A stretch of 64,000 nt of DNA from Zoogloeaceae bacterium (GCA_024235635.1 JACKMA010000003.1:310001-374000), one strand, 5' to 3'; shown: positions 24,300 through 33,680, counted from the first letter of the stretch. The notes: generated by a model from the sequence alone, not told the origin. Program-made: numbers and translations.

Positions 24300-25283
24300 A
24301 TGGAAGAGCAGGAAATCCGCGCCACCCTGGCGCTGTGTCTGATGGCCGCCTTTGCCGACGGCGACAAGAACGATGCCGAGCGGCAGCACATCCGCGAAGT
24401 GGCGGACGGGCTCGGCCAGCAGGCCGGCGCGCTGGCCGGGCTGTACCAGGACGTGCTGCTGGGCCGGGTGAGCCTCGACGGCGCGGCGGCGGTGCTGACG
24501 CAGCAGCCCCACCGCCAGCTCGCCTACGAGATGGCCGTGGGCGTGTGCGACGCCGACGGCGTGCATACGGCGGCCGAGGGTGACTTCCTGAAGCGGCTGG
24601 AGACGGCGCTGGGGCTGGGCGGCGGCGACGCCGAGGCCGTGCTGGCGCAGGCCGACGAACTGGCGGCGGCACCGGTCGGCGGACCGACGGTGGCAATGCC
24701 CGAAGCCGCCGAGGCACCACCAGCAGCGCCGCCCGGGGCGACGGCTCCGGCAGCAGCGGACGAGGCGCAGCTCGATCGGATGATCCTCAATGCCGCCCTG
24801 CTCAATGGCGCGCTGGAGTTGCTGCCCCAGTCGTTGGCGTCGATGGCGATCATTCCGCTGCAGACGCGGCTGGTCTATCGCATCGGCGAGCGCCACGGCT
24901 ACACGCTGGATCGCGGCCACATCACCGATTTCCTGGCCACCGTCGGCGTCGGCCTCGGCTCCCAGTACCTCGAGCAATACGGCCGCAAGCTGGTCGGCGG
25001 CCTGCTCGGCAAGATCGCCGGCAAGGCCGGCAAGGCGATCGGTCGCCAGCTCACCGGCTCGGCCTTTTCGTTCGCCAGCACCTGGGCGCTCGGACAGGTG
25101 GCGCGACGCTACTACGGCGGCGGCCGCACGCTGTCGGCCGCCGATCTCAAGGCGGCCTTCAGCGGCCTGCTCGGCGAGGCCCGCCAGTTGCAGCAGCGCT
25201 ACATGCCGCAGATCGAGGAGAAGGCCCGCACGCTCGACGTGCAGCAGGTGCTGGCCGAGGTTCGGGCCGGGCGCCGGGCCTGA
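24300..25283 (+). CDS. TerB-like plus DUF697 (YcjF-like) membrane protein
   Basis: A 327-residue protein from ATG 24300. Residues 5-120 form a TerB-like helical domain with its acidic metal-binding pattern (LCLMAAFADGDKNDAERQHI and the second half-repeat VGVCDADGVHTAAEGDFL). An Ala/Pro linker follows. After about residue 160 comes a DUF697 domain (NAALLNGALELLPQSLASMA, then glycine-rich GVGLGSQYLEQYGRKLVGGL), as found in YcjF-type inner-membrane proteins. TerB proteins are tied to membrane-linked stress responses. Whether this one has a role with the kinase/phosphatase trio 2 kb upstream is open. No obvious operon partners. Confidence 0.82.
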   Translation: MEEQEIRATLALCLMAAFADGDKNDAERQHIREVADGLGQQAGALAGLYQDVLLGRVSLDGAAAVLTQQPHRQLAYEMAVGVCDADGVHTAAEGDFLKRLETALGLGGGDAEAVLAQADELAAAPVGGPTVAMPEAAEAPPAAPPGATAPAAADEAQLDRMILNAALLNGALELLPQSLASMAIIPLQTRLVYRIGERHGYTLDRGHITDFLATVGVGLGSQYLEQYGRKLVGGLLGKIAGKAGKAIGRQLTGSAFSFASTWALGQVARRYYGGGRTLSAADLKAAFSGLLGEARQLQQRYMPQIEEKARTLDVQQVLAEVRAGRRA

Positions 25284-25348
25284 TGCTGCCGGGGGCTTGC
25301 GGCGGTGCGATCTCGCGAGCGCGCCGGCGCAGCGAAAGCGCCGCGCCC

Positions 25349-25636
25349 TCAGTGACCGGTGGCGAGGTGGTGCATGACCAGTTTGGCGAGCAGGTCCGGC
25401 GCCGACGCTGCCGGCCGCCCGGCGCCGTTGGCGACGGTGCGACCGCCGTCGCTGACGGCCAGTGTCGGGCGGCGCCCGAGCAACGCCTCGGCCAATGACA
25501 CCAGGCTCGGCGCGACGGTGGCCTGGTTGATGTTCACGGCCACCGCAGTGGCGAACTCGGCGGCCGCGACGGGCCTGGCCGGTGCCAGCAGCAGCGCGCA
25601 CAGCAGGGTCGGCAACACGTAGGGGATCGAACGCAT
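25349..25636 (-). CDS. Small exported protein of unknown function
   Basis: A 95-residue protein with a clear signal peptide (YVLPTLLCALLLAPARPVAA, cleavage before AEF). The mature part is about 70 residues (TAVAVNINQATVAPSLVSLA, then GRRPTLAVSDGG) and has no cysteine, repeat or known motif. I do not recognise it. The region is short and GC-rich, and the signal sequence is the main reason to believe it is coding. Confidence 0.5.
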   Translation of the reverse strand: MRSIPYVLPTLLCALLLAPARPVAAAEFATAVAVNINQATVAPSLVSLAEALLGRRPTLAVSDGGRTVANGAGRPAASAPDLLAKLVMHHLATGH

Positions 25637-25788
25637 GACGAGGGTCTCCGGTCAGCCGGCGTCGCCACGCGGGCGCGGCACCGGTCGGGTTGCCGCGGCG
25701 CTGCGCACGCCGTGAACAGGAGATATGGGGTCGATTGCAGCGAGTTCAAGCGGTGCCGCGCCGGCGAGCGGCTGCGATCGTTCGCCGC

Positions 25789-26223
25789 TCAGGGCTTGAA
25801 CGGAATCGTCGCGGTCGGGCCGAAGCCACCTTCCTGATAGATAACGTCGCCATCACGCGCCAGCAGATAGTGCGGCTGGCCGGCGGGGGCGACGTATACG
25901 GCACCGGCCGGCACCGCCACCAGTTGCGCGTCGTCGGCCTGTTCGCCGAAGCCCACATACAAGGTACCGCTCAACACGGTCGAGTAGCGGGTGTCGGGGT
26001 GGGTATGGACCGGCAGCCGGGCACCGGCCTTCAGTTCGACGCGAAACGCATACAGGCCTTCGCGATTCTCGGCGCCGAGCACCCAGGCGCCGCGCACCAG
26101 CGGCATGCCGGGCGGCTGGCGCCAGTCGAGCCCCTGCGGCAACAGCGCCTCGGGCGCCGGCGGCGCCGCGACGGCGGTTGCGACCAGGCAGGCGGCCATC
26201 AGCGCGACAAGCTTCGGTGACAT
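25789..26223 (-). CDS. Exported cupin-domain protein
   Basis: A 144-residue precursor starting at 26223 with GAGAAGGAG upstream. A signal peptide (KLVALMAACLVATAVAA) precedes the mature APPAPEALLPQ. The body is a small cupin barrel: FRVELKAGARLPVHTHPDTR supplies the first metal motif (His-x-His), followed by YSTVLSGTLYVGFGE and the second motif around VPAGAVYVAPAGQPHYL. It should bind a metal in the periplasm; enzymatic activity is unknown. It is a single gene, divergent from the VOC gene. Confidence 0.85.
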   Translation of the reverse strand: MSPKLVALMAACLVATAVAAPPAPEALLPQGLDWRQPPGMPLVRGAWVLGAENREGLYAFRVELKAGARLPVHTHPDTRYSTVLSGTLYVGFGEQADDAQLVAVPAGAVYVAPAGQPHYLLARDGDVIYQEGGFGPTATIPFKP

Positions 26224-26458
26224 CGGCGTTCTCCTTCTCGACGGGGCCCGCCCGCGGCGGCATGCCTGCTTCGATCTTCGCACGATAGCAGGACGGCCGC
26301 CGAGACGGCTGCACCGAGACGGCAGCATCGTGGTGGCGGGGCCGCTGTCGATCGCGGCCGTCGTCGATCGACAAGGCTGTGTGGGCTGCATGCACGGGCC
26401 GCCCCGCAGCGGGCGGGCGCGCCGGCATGGCCCATCCCTAACCAGGAGGAATCGAGCA

Positions 26459-26875
26459 ATGAAATGCCAAGCCTATCTGTTCTTCGGTGGCCGCTGCGAG
26501 CAGGCCCTGCAGTTCTACGAACGCACCCTCGGCGCCCGGATCACCGAGCTGATGCGCTTTTCCGATGCGCCGCCGATGGCCGGCGACGGCTGCGGTCCGG
26601 GCCAGATGCCGCCCGAGCAGATCATGCACGCGACCATCCGCATCGGCGACGACGTGATCATGGCGGCCGACGGCATGCCGGGCGACAGCGCACGCCCCGC
26701 CGGATTCGCGCTGGCGCTGACCGTGGACGACGCGGCCGGCGCGCAGCGCGTGTTCGACGCCCTCGGCGACGGCGGCGAGGTGCGCATGCCGCTGGGGCCG
26801 ACCTTCTTCGCGCAGCAGTTCGGCATCGTCGCCGACCGCTTCGGCGTGAGCTGGATGGTGGTGCTGCCGGCCTAG
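26459..26875 (+). CDS. VOC superfamily protein (PhnB/glyoxalase-like)
   Basis: A 138-residue protein with a strong AGGAGG ribosome site before ATG 26459. It opens QAYLFFGGRCEQALQFYERT, the usual start of the PhnB-like VOC family, and contains MHATIRIGDDVIMAADGMPG and the closing FGIVADRFGVSWMVV. The fold holds small ligands or a metal; members include glyoxalase-like and resistance proteins, but most PhnB-like ones have no known substrate. The stop codon TAG lies inside the left terminal repeat of the MITE-like element that follows, so the last residues may have been altered by that insertion. Confidence 0.88.
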   Translation: MKCQAYLFFGGRCEQALQFYERTLGARITELMRFSDAPPMAGDGCGPGQMPPEQIMHATIRIGDDVIMAADGMPGDSARPAGFALALTVDDAAGAQRVFDALGDGGEVRMPLGPTFFAQQFGIVADRFGVSWMVVLPA

Positions 26876-27038
26876 TGGTCTGCTTCGCAAATACCGCAAC
26901 GCAAAAGCGCGCCTCGCGCCCCGTGGCGGCGTTGCTCATCCTCGCGATAGGCCCCGCTATCACTGCGGTTCGCGCCTTGCCACGGCGCACGATGCATCAC
27001 TTTTGCCATGTTCCTTGATTTACCAAGCAGACCACTAG
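26872..27038. mobile_element. MITE-like element with 14-bp perfect terminal inverted repeats
   Basis: A 167-base segment bounded by CTAGTGGTCTGCTT and its exact inverse AAGCAGACCACTAG. The match continues inward with two mismatches in the next few bases. It has no coding capacity. The termini start and end in CTAG, which may be a duplicated target. The left end supplies the stop codon of the VOC gene. A similar end occurs near 46640. Confidence 0.7.
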
Positions 27039-27202
27039 CGTGCCGACTCGCGCCGTGCGCAATCGCACGGCGCGGGCGCGGCGGTCGAAACCGCCGGCTG
27101 TCGCGGTTGCGACCCATCAGGTAAGGCGCCCCGGTGTTCCACCGTCCAACAGACAGGACCACGGACACGACGAATCGAGGGCGCAGCGAAAAGGAGACAG
27201 CC

Positions 27203-27529
27203 ATGCACAGCGAGCACGCCCGACAACGACTGATTCGCGAAAACCTGCAATTCGCCGGCAGCGGCGGCGTCAGCCAGGAGAACGCCAACCAGGGCTTCCG
27301 CCCGGCCTTCCGCGACTGCGAAACCCTGGCGATCTATCCGTCGCGCTTCGCCGACGGCCGCGCAGCCCCGTTCCACCTGGTCGACGGCCTGCCGGCCGAA
27401 GCGATCGAAGCCCGCGACGCCCGCGGCCGCGTGCTGCGCATCAAGGATTCGGTGGTCTCCGGCTTCGTCCGCAACGGCCGCTTCTACACCCGTGAGGAAG
27501 CCAGCCGCGCCCTCGCCACGCTGCACTGA
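27203..27529 (+). CDS. Conserved hypothetical protein
   Basis: A 108-residue soluble protein with an AAGGAG site 9 bases before ATG 27203. It begins with a polar stretch (ARQRLIRENLQFAGSGGVSQ) and has a compact core (FRPAFRDCETLAIYPSRFAD, then GRFYTREEA near the end). There is no signal peptide or membrane segment. It resembles small uncharacterised proteobacterial proteins with the same ENxxxGFRPAF layout, but I know of no assigned function. Codon use matches its neighbours, so it is very likely a real gene. Confidence 0.75.
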   Translation: MHSEHARQRLIRENLQFAGSGGVSQENANQGFRPAFRDCETLAIYPSRFADGRAAPFHLVDGLPAEAIEARDARGRVLRIKDSVVSGFVRNGRFYTREEASRALATLH

Positions 27530-27637
27530 AACCCTGCCGGCCGCTGTCGCCCGGCAGCGGCGGGGGCGGCGAACTGCGCGCGAGCCGATGCTCGCCTATC
27601 ATGCGCACTGTTTGCGCACGCAGGTCGACGCCCACCG

Positions 27638-29236
27638 ATGCCGGATCTCACCGCCACTTCCCGTTCCGCAGTCGCCGTCCGCCCGGTGGCACACGGCCTG
27701 CTCTTCGTCACCGCCGGCCTCACCGGCGGCCTGGTGATGGTGATCGAGATCCTCGGCGCGCGGGTCATCGGCCCGTTCTTCGGCGTCAGCCTGTTCGTGT
27801 GGACCGCGCTGATCAGCGTGACCCTGCTGTCGCTGGCCGGCGGCTATGCCTTCGGTGGCTGGCTCGCCGACCGCCGGCCATCGGCCGACTGGCTCTACGG
27901 CCTGATTGCGGCGGCCGGCGCCTACGTGCTGCTGGTGCCGATGTTCAAGGTCGGCGCGATGGAGTTCGGCCTCGGCTTCGGCCTGCGCGGCGGCACCTTC
28001 GTCGCCGCGATGCTGCTGTTCGGCCCTAGCCTGTTCCTGCTCGGCTGCGTCTCGCCCTATCTGCTGCGCCTGGCGGCGGCAGACCTGGCCCGCCTCGGCC
28101 GCACTGCCGGCGTGCTCTATGCGGTATCCACCGCCGGCAGCTTCGCCGGCTCGGCGCTGACCGGCTTCTACCTGCTCGGCTACGTCGGCGTCAGCAACGG
28201 CCTGCGTCTGGCCGGCGGCCTGCTGGTGGCGCTGGCGATCATCCACTTCCTGCTGGCGCGGCGCTGGCGGGGGCTGGTGGCCGGCGTCGCGCTGTTGCCG
28301 GCGGCGGTCGGCCAGCCGCCGCTGCCGAGCGTCACGCTCGACAACGGTACCCGCGCAAGCGTGATCGCCGCCCGCGACGGCTTCTACGGCGCGGTCAAGG
28401 TAGTCGAGTACCGGGGCGGCAGCCTCGCCACCCGCGAGATGATCATCGACGGTCTGGTGCAGGGCGGCATGGACGCCGCCGACGGCCGGCCAATCTACGA
28501 ATATGCCTACCTTTTGTCACGGCTGCCGCTGGCGGTGCGGCCCGAGGGTCGCTCGGCGCTGGTGGTCGGGCTCGGCATGGGCGCGGCGCCGAGCTGGCTG
28601 GCGCGCGCCGGCATCGACACCGAGGTGGTCGAGATCGATCCGCTGGTGCGCGACATGGCGCGCCGCCACTTCGGCTTCCGCGAGGACATTCCGGTGCACA
28701 TCGAGGATGCCCGCACCTTTCTCGCCCGCGACGGTCGGCTCTACGATTACATCCTGCTCGACGTCTTCAACGGCGACACCACCCCCGGCTATCTGCTCTC
28801 GCTCGAAGCGCTGCGGGCGGTCAAGCAGCGGCTCGCCGGCGACGGCGTGCTGGCCTTGAACCTGATCGGCGGCGTCGACGGCGACGAGGCGATGCTGCCG
28901 GCGATCGTGCGCACGCTCCAGGAAGTGTTTGCCGGCGTGTCGCTGCACCCGGCCTTCGTGCCGTCCGCCGACCAGCCGCTGGCCGGCAACTTCGTGCTGC
29001 TGGCCAGCGACGGCCCGCTCGCCTTCGCACGGCCGCCGGCGCTCGACGACGTGCACCCGCTGGCGGCGTCGGTGCGCCGGCTCGCGACCCAGCCGCCGAT
29101 CCCGGTGAATACCGCCGGCGCGGTCGTGCTGACCGACGAGTTCAACCCCCTCGACCTGCTCGACACCGCCTACAAGGAAAGCGTGCGGCGCCACATCATC
29201 GAGACCACGCCGCACCAGATCCTGCTGGCCGGCTGA
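27638..29236 (+). CDS. Fused membrane protein with spermidine-synthase-like domain
   Basis: A 532-residue protein. The N-terminal ~220 residues contain about seven hydrophobic helices (VTAGLTGGLVMVIEILGARV is typical of the family's first helix). The C-terminal ~280 residues are a Rossmann methyltransferase-like domain of the spermidine synthase type: SALVVGLGMGAAPSWL for the nucleotide loop, VEIDPLV for the acidic ribose ligand, and DYILLDVFNGDTTP. True spermidine synthases lack the membrane half, and for such fusions polyamine synthesis is usually not shown. It overlaps the oppositely oriented TPR gene by 41 bases at the 3' end. Confidence 0.85.
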   Translation: MPDLTATSRSAVAVRPVAHGLLFVTAGLTGGLVMVIEILGARVIGPFFGVSLFVWTALISVTLLSLAGGYAFGGWLADRRPSADWLYGLIAAAGAYVLLVPMFKVGAMEFGLGFGLRGGTFVAAMLLFGPSLFLLGCVSPYLLRLAAADLARLGRTAGVLYAVSTAGSFAGSALTGFYLLGYVGVSNGLRLAGGLLVALAIIHFLLARRWRGLVAGVALLPAAVGQPPLPSVTLDNGTRASVIAARDGFYGAVKVVEYRGGSLATREMIIDGLVQGGMDAADGRPIYEYAYLLSRLPLAVRPEGRSALVVGLGMGAAPSWLARAGIDTEVVEIDPLVRDMARRHFGFREDIPVHIEDARTFLARDGRLYDYILLDVFNGDTTPGYLLSLEALRAVKQRLAGDGVLALNLIGGVDGDEAMLPAIVRTLQEVFAGVSLHPAFVPSADQPLAGNFVLLASDGPLAFARPPALDDVHPLAASVRRLATQPPIPVNTAGAVVLTDEFNPLDLLDTAYKESVRRHIIETTPHQILLAG

Positions 29237-31178
29237 GGGCCGCGGCCAGCACGGCATCGAGTCGGGCGGCGAAGCCGGACGGATCGGCGAGCCCGCCGGC
29301 AGCCCGCATGCGATCGCGGAGGCTGCCGCGCAGCGCCGCGATGCGCGTCGGCGCGGCGGCCAGCCGCTGGCAGATGGCGGCGAACGCGGCCGGCGAATCG
29401 GCCACCAGCTCGCCCAGCCCGAGTGCGGCGAGCAGGCTGGCGCCGATCCGCCCGGCATGGCGATCGCCGGCCAGGGTCACCAGCGGCACGCCCATCCACA
29501 GCGCGTCGCAACTTTGGGTGGCGAGGTTGAACGGCACCGTGTCGAGTGCGATGTCCACCTGCCGCCAGGTCTTCAGATAACGATCGAGCGGCAAGGGGCC
29601 GTCGAGCCGCAGCCGCGAGCGATCGATGCCGGCGGCGACGATGCGCTCGGTGACGTCGGCTCGGACTTGCGGATCGCCGAGCGCCATCGAGCGCAGCAAC
29701 AGCCGGTAGCGCGGCACGCCGGCAAGCGCCTCGGCCCACAGCGCCAGCGTCTGTTCGGTGAGCTTGCCGAGCTGGGTCGCGCAGCCGAAGGTGACGAAGC
29801 GGTTCTTGGCGACCGGCGGAGCCGGTGCCAGCGGCACGTCGGCCGGCGGGGTGTAGCAGAAATAGCTGCCGGGCAGTCGCAGCACGGGCTCGCTGCTCCA
29901 GTCGGCGGCGCCTTCCGGTTCGGTCACGGCATCGGCGATGCGCCCATCGAAACAGTCGAGCCCGGTGCTGCCGGCGTAGCCGAGAAAGCCGAGCTGGCGC
30001 GGCGCCGGCCGCCGCGCGAACACGCCGAGCCGGTTGTCGGCGGTGTGGCCGGCGAGGTCGATCAGCAGGTCGATGCGATCGTCGCGGATGCGCGCGGCCA
30101 GGGCCTCGTCGTCGAGATCGGCGCAGGCCACCCAGTCGTCGCATCCGGCGCGCACGCGCGCACTGATGGCATCGTCGATCGCGCTGCCGTGATAGACGGT
30201 GACATGGGCGGCAGCGCGGACGCGGTGTTCGAACCAGCCGAGCATGAACCAGCCCACCGGGTGGGCGCGCAGGTCGGCCGAGACGATGCCGATGCGCGGC
30301 CTCGCCTCGCCGCTGCCCACCGCCGGCGGCCCGGCCGGCAAGGTCAGCGCGGCACCGTGCTCGCGTTGCAGGGCGGCCAGTGTGGCCACGTCGGGCGCCG
30401 CCGACAGCGCCGTGAACAGCAGGTTGCTGCGGGTATCGCGATCGGCCGGGTCGAGTTCGACGGCACGCGCATAGTCCGCCATGGCGCGCCCGGGATGGCC
30501 GGCATCGCGCCACGCGTTGGCACGATTGTTGTAGAGGCGCGCATCGTCGGGGCACAGCGCCAGCGCGCGCTCGAAGGCCGCCATCGCGGCGAGCGGACGG
30601 CCCGCCAGCGTCGTGCTGCTGGCCAGCGCGCGCCAGCCGTCGGCATCGGCCGGCGCGATCTCGCAGGCCTGGGCGAACAAGGCCGCCGCCGGCGCCGGCT
30701 GGCCCTGCGCGAGCAAGCGGTGGCCGTGGCGGCGGCAGGCTGCGGCAAAATCGTCGTCGCCCGGATAGGGGCCGTCGCACAGCGCGCGGGCGCGGGAGAA
30801 GCACTCGATGGCCGCGGCATCGTCGCCACGGGCCTCGTACAGGGCCGCCAGGTTGTGCCACGCCTGGAACATCTTCGGCGCCCGCTTGACCGCGCCGCGA
30901 TAGGCGGTCTCGGCGGCGTCGAGCTGCCCGAGTCGGCGCCGGGCCTGGCCGAGATTGCACAGGAAGGCCGGCTCACGCGGGCGCAGTGCCAGCGCCTGTT
31001 CGATCCACGCCGCCGCCAGCTCGGGCCGTTCGCGCTGCAGTTCGACCAGGCCGAGGTAGTGCATTGCGTGGGCCTCGCGTGGGTCGGCCGCCAGCACCGC
31101 CCGATAGGCCGCCTCGGCAGCGTCGAGCTGGCCGGCCTGATGCAGCGCGACCGCGCGAGCGAGCGCGTCCGCGCTCAC
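29196..31178 (-). CDS. TPR protein with O-GlcNAc-transferase-like (SPINDLY) domain
   Basis: A 660-residue protein read from a GTG start at 31178; there is no strong ribosome site, so the start is uncertain. The first ~260 residues are tetratricopeptide repeats (for example LDAAEAAYRAVLAADPREAH and LGQLDAAETAYRGAVKRAPK). The rest matches the GT41 catalytic fold: RIGIVSADLRAHPVGWFML, FGCATQLGKLTEQTLALWAE, then LDTVPFNLATQSCDALWMGV with the later HAGRIGASLLAALGL, which bind UDP-sugar. Bacterial members glycosylate proteins or remain unassigned. It starts 22 bases after the symporter stop, so both are probably co-transcribed. Confidence 0.88.
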   Translation of the reverse strand: MSADALARAVALHQAGQLDAAEAAYRAVLAADPREAHAMHYLGLVELQRERPELAAAWIEQALALRPREPAFLCNLGQARRRLGQLDAAETAYRGAVKRAPKMFQAWHNLAALYEARGDDAAAIECFSRARALCDGPYPGDDDFAAACRRHGHRLLAQGQPAPAAALFAQACEIAPADADGWRALASSTTLAGRPLAAMAAFERALALCPDDARLYNNRANAWRDAGHPGRAMADYARAVELDPADRDTRSNLLFTALSAAPDVATLAALQREHGAALTLPAGPPAVGSGEARPRIGIVSADLRAHPVGWFMLGWFEHRVRAAAHVTVYHGSAIDDAISARVRAGCDDWVACADLDDEALAARIRDDRIDLLIDLAGHTADNRLGVFARRPAPRQLGFLGYAGSTGLDCFDGRIADAVTEPEGAADWSSEPVLRLPGSYFCYTPPADVPLAPAPPVAKNRFVTFGCATQLGKLTEQTLALWAEALAGVPRYRLLLRSMALGDPQVRADVTERIVAAGIDRSRLRLDGPLPLDRYLKTWRQVDIALDTVPFNLATQSCDALWMGVPLVTLAGDRHAGRIGASLLAALGLGELVADSPAAFAAICQRLAAAPTRIAALRGSLRDRMRAAGGLADPSGFAARLDAVLAAALSRPAGSGAAWSR

Positions 31179-31200
31179 CGGGCCAGCTTGCCGCCCGGCA

Positions 31201-32676
31201 TCACAGCGTGCGACCGTCGGCGGTCACCGGATCGGCCCGCAGCAGGTGGTTGTGGCCGGAGACGTCGATGTGCTTGTCGCTCTCGCCGCCGACGAAGCCG
31301 CCGATCAGCATGCCGGCGACGCTGGCGAAGAAGCCGGCGAACTGCGGCGGCAGCACCGCCTCCGGCGCGACGATCTCGAGCCCGATCCACACCGCGGCGC
31401 CGAACAGGATCGACAGCGCGGCGCCGAGCTCGTTGGCACGGCGCCAGTAGAGGCCGGCGAACAGCGGCACGAAGGCGCAGGCCAGGGTCACCTTGTAGGC
31501 ATTCTCGACCATGCCGTGGATGCTCTCCTCGGTGGACAGCGAATACAGGCAGACGCCGACGGCGAATACCGTCACGACGATGCGCGTCATCCACAGGAAG
31601 GCCTTGTCGCTCATCTCCGGCATGAAGCCGCGCAGCACGTTCTCGGAGAAGGTCACCGACGGCGCCAGCAGCGTGCCCGACGCGGTGCTCATGATCACCG
31701 ACAGCAGCGCGCCGAAGAACACCACCTGGGCGAAGAAGGGCATGTGGCCGACGATCAGGTTGGGCAGGATCAGCTGCGAATCCTCCTCCATGAAGCGGGC
31801 CACCATCTCCGGGTCGATCTGCACCGCCGAATAGGCCAGGAACAGAGGCACCGCGGCGAACAGGAAATAGAAGCTGCCACCCAGCACCGTGCCCCACACC
31901 GCCACGGTCTCGTTCTTCGACGAGTTGGCGCGCTGGAACACGTCCTGCTGCGGGATCGAACCGAAGCCCATGGTCAGCAACGCCGCCAGCCAGGCGATGA
32001 TGTCCGGCACGCTGAGCTTCGGCAGCCATTCCAGCTTGCCGGCCGCCGCCGCGTGCTCGACCACCGTGCCGACCCCGCCGGCCATGTCGGAGACCAGCCA
32101 GGCGATGTAGAACAGGCCCAGCACGATGACGATCATCTGCACGAAGGTGGTCATCGCCACCGACCACATGCCGCCGAACAGCGTGTACGCCCACACCACC
32201 GCGGCGCCGATCAGCATGCCCTGGTTGGCACTCAGCGCACCTTCGGTCAGCACGTTGAAGACCAGCCCGAGCGCAGTCACCTGGGCCGACACCCAGCCCA
32301 GGTAGCTCATCACGATGGCGAGCGACATGACGAGCTCGGTGGGGCGGTTGTAGCGTTCGCGGAAGAAGTCGCCGAGGGTCAGCAGGTTCATCCGGTACAG
32401 CGGCCGCGCGAACAGCAGGCCGAACAGCACCAGACACAGCGAGGCGCCGAGCGGGTCCGAGATCAGCCCGCTCATGCCCTCCTCGAGGAAGGTGGCCGAG
32501 ATGCCGAGCACAGTCTCGGCGCCGAACCAGGTGGCGAACACCATCGCCACCACCACCATCATCGGCAGGTGACGGCCGGCAGTGATGTAGTCGCGGGCGT
32601 TATGGACCTTGGTGGCGGCGAACAGGCCGATCGAGATGGAAATCGCGAGATACGCGACGACGAGCCAGAGCAACAT
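31201..32676 (-). CDS. Sodium:solute symporter (SSS family)
   Basis: A 491-residue membrane transporter with about 13 hydrophobic helices starting from MLLWLVVAYLAISISIGLFA. Typical segments are present: ARDYITAGRHLP, MVFATWFGAETVLGISATF, the long GFGSIPQQDVFQRANSSKNE loop between helices, and LLSVIMSTASGTLLAPS near helix 8. The last two match the conserved sodium-site helices of the SSS family. The substrate (amino acid, organic acid or other) cannot be told. ATG 32676 is used, the first Met before a hydrophobic helix. The C-terminal tail (ESDKHIDVSGHNHLLRADPV) is short and hydrophilic. Confidence 0.9.
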   Translation of the reverse strand: MLLWLVVAYLAISISIGLFAATKVHNARDYITAGRHLPMMVVVAMVFATWFGAETVLGISATFLEEGMSGLISDPLGASLCLVLFGLLFARPLYRMNLLTLGDFFRERYNRPTELVMSLAIVMSYLGWVSAQVTALGLVFNVLTEGALSANQGMLIGAAVVWAYTLFGGMWSVAMTTFVQMIVIVLGLFYIAWLVSDMAGGVGTVVEHAAAAGKLEWLPKLSVPDIIAWLAALLTMGFGSIPQQDVFQRANSSKNETVAVWGTVLGGSFYFLFAAVPLFLAYSAVQIDPEMVARFMEEDSQLILPNLIVGHMPFFAQVVFFGALLSVIMSTASGTLLAPSVTFSENVLRGFMPEMSDKAFLWMTRIVVTVFAVGVCLYSLSTEESIHGMVENAYKVTLACAFVPLFAGLYWRRANELGAALSILFGAAVWIGLEIVAPEAVLPPQFAGFFASVAGMLIGGFVGGESDKHIDVSGHNHLLRADPVTADGRTL

Positions 32677-32969
32677 GATGGCGGAAGCCCCCTTCCGGCG
32701 TGCCGGTGACGAGATGGCACGGCGTGGCGTCACTGGCCGCGGGCGCGGCGCCGACGGTTCGCCGGGCGAATGCAGGGAAAAACGCGCGGATTGTAGCAAC
32801 GATCCCGGCCGCCGGGGGGCTGCCGGGGGGCTGCCGAAACCGTGCTTTTGATGCGGCGCGACAGACGGTTCGGCACGCAATGCATGCCATGGCGGCAGAG
32901 TTTACGAATTTGACAAAGGCGTCAAAGAGGACACAAATCGGTGCATCCGATCTTCGCGGGAGGCCAGCA

Positions 32970-33671
32970 ATGGCCCACCATCTGGCGCGCATCGGCCTCC
33001 ATCTGCCGGCCGTTTCCGCCGACGAAGCCGGTGAGTTGCTCGAATCGGCCCGACAGCAGGATGTCGAGGCTTTTGCCCGGGAACTGGACGAAATGTTCGC
33101 GCGCAAGCTCGAGGAGATGAGCACCGCGGCATTGGGGCGAATCGAAGTGCGCGTCAACGACCCTGGGCCTCGAGCCGGTCGGCGTCGCGACGAAGACCCG
33201 GCAGTCACGATCCACGCCGAACCGACCTCTGCCGCCGGCCGTGCCAACGCATCGGCGTCCGCTCTCGAGGCCGGTGAGCCCTGGGTGCCGACGCGCACCC
33301 AACGGCAATGTGGACGCGCAGCCCTGCTGAAGATCCTGCAAAGCGATGACCGACTCTCGGTGCAGGACTTTGCCCGCCTCGCCGGCAAGTCCCGTCAGCA
33401 AGCGTACAAGGATATCCAGGCACGCCGTCTGCTGGCACTTCGCCTCGGCGACCGGCTGCAGCGCCTGCCGGATTGGCAACTCGACCCACTCGCGCTTGCA
33501 CTGACCCGGGAACTGCTGGCGCCAACCCCGGCGGTTGACCCCTGGACCCTCTACCTCGCCCTGACCCACCCGCACGAGGCCCTCGGCGCACGCACCCCGC
33601 TCGCCGCATTGCGCCCCGGCCAGCTCGCGCAAGTTGCCGAAGCGGTGAGCGCTTCGCTCGGCCTGGCCTGA
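32970..33671 (+). CDS. Xre/MbcA/ParS-type antitoxin of a RES toxin pair
   Basis: A 233-residue protein; ATG 32970 has GGGAGG upstream. The C-terminal ~60 residues (LALTHPHEALGARTPLAALR, then LAQVAEAV) match the toxin-binding domain of Xre/MbcA/ParS antitoxins. A DNA-binding helix region precedes it (DRLSVQDFARLAGKSRQQAY). The N-terminal ~100 residues are unusual for the family and helical. RES-Xre modules make NAD+-degrading toxins neutralised by such antitoxins. Here the downstream toxin reading frame is broken, so this antitoxin may now act alone, for example against related toxins or as a regulator. Confidence 0.8.
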   Translation: MAHHLARIGLHLPAVSADEAGELLESARQQDVEAFARELDEMFARKLEEMSTAALGRIEVRVNDPGPRAGRRRDEDPAVTIHAEPTSAAGRANASASALEAGEPWVPTRTQRQCGRAALLKILQSDDRLSVQDFARLAGKSRQQAYKDIQARRLLALRLGDRLQRLPDWQLDPLALALTRELLAPTPAVDPWTLYLALTHPHEALGARTPLAALRPGQLAQVAEAVSASLGLA

Positions 33672-33680
33672 GCACCGCCG

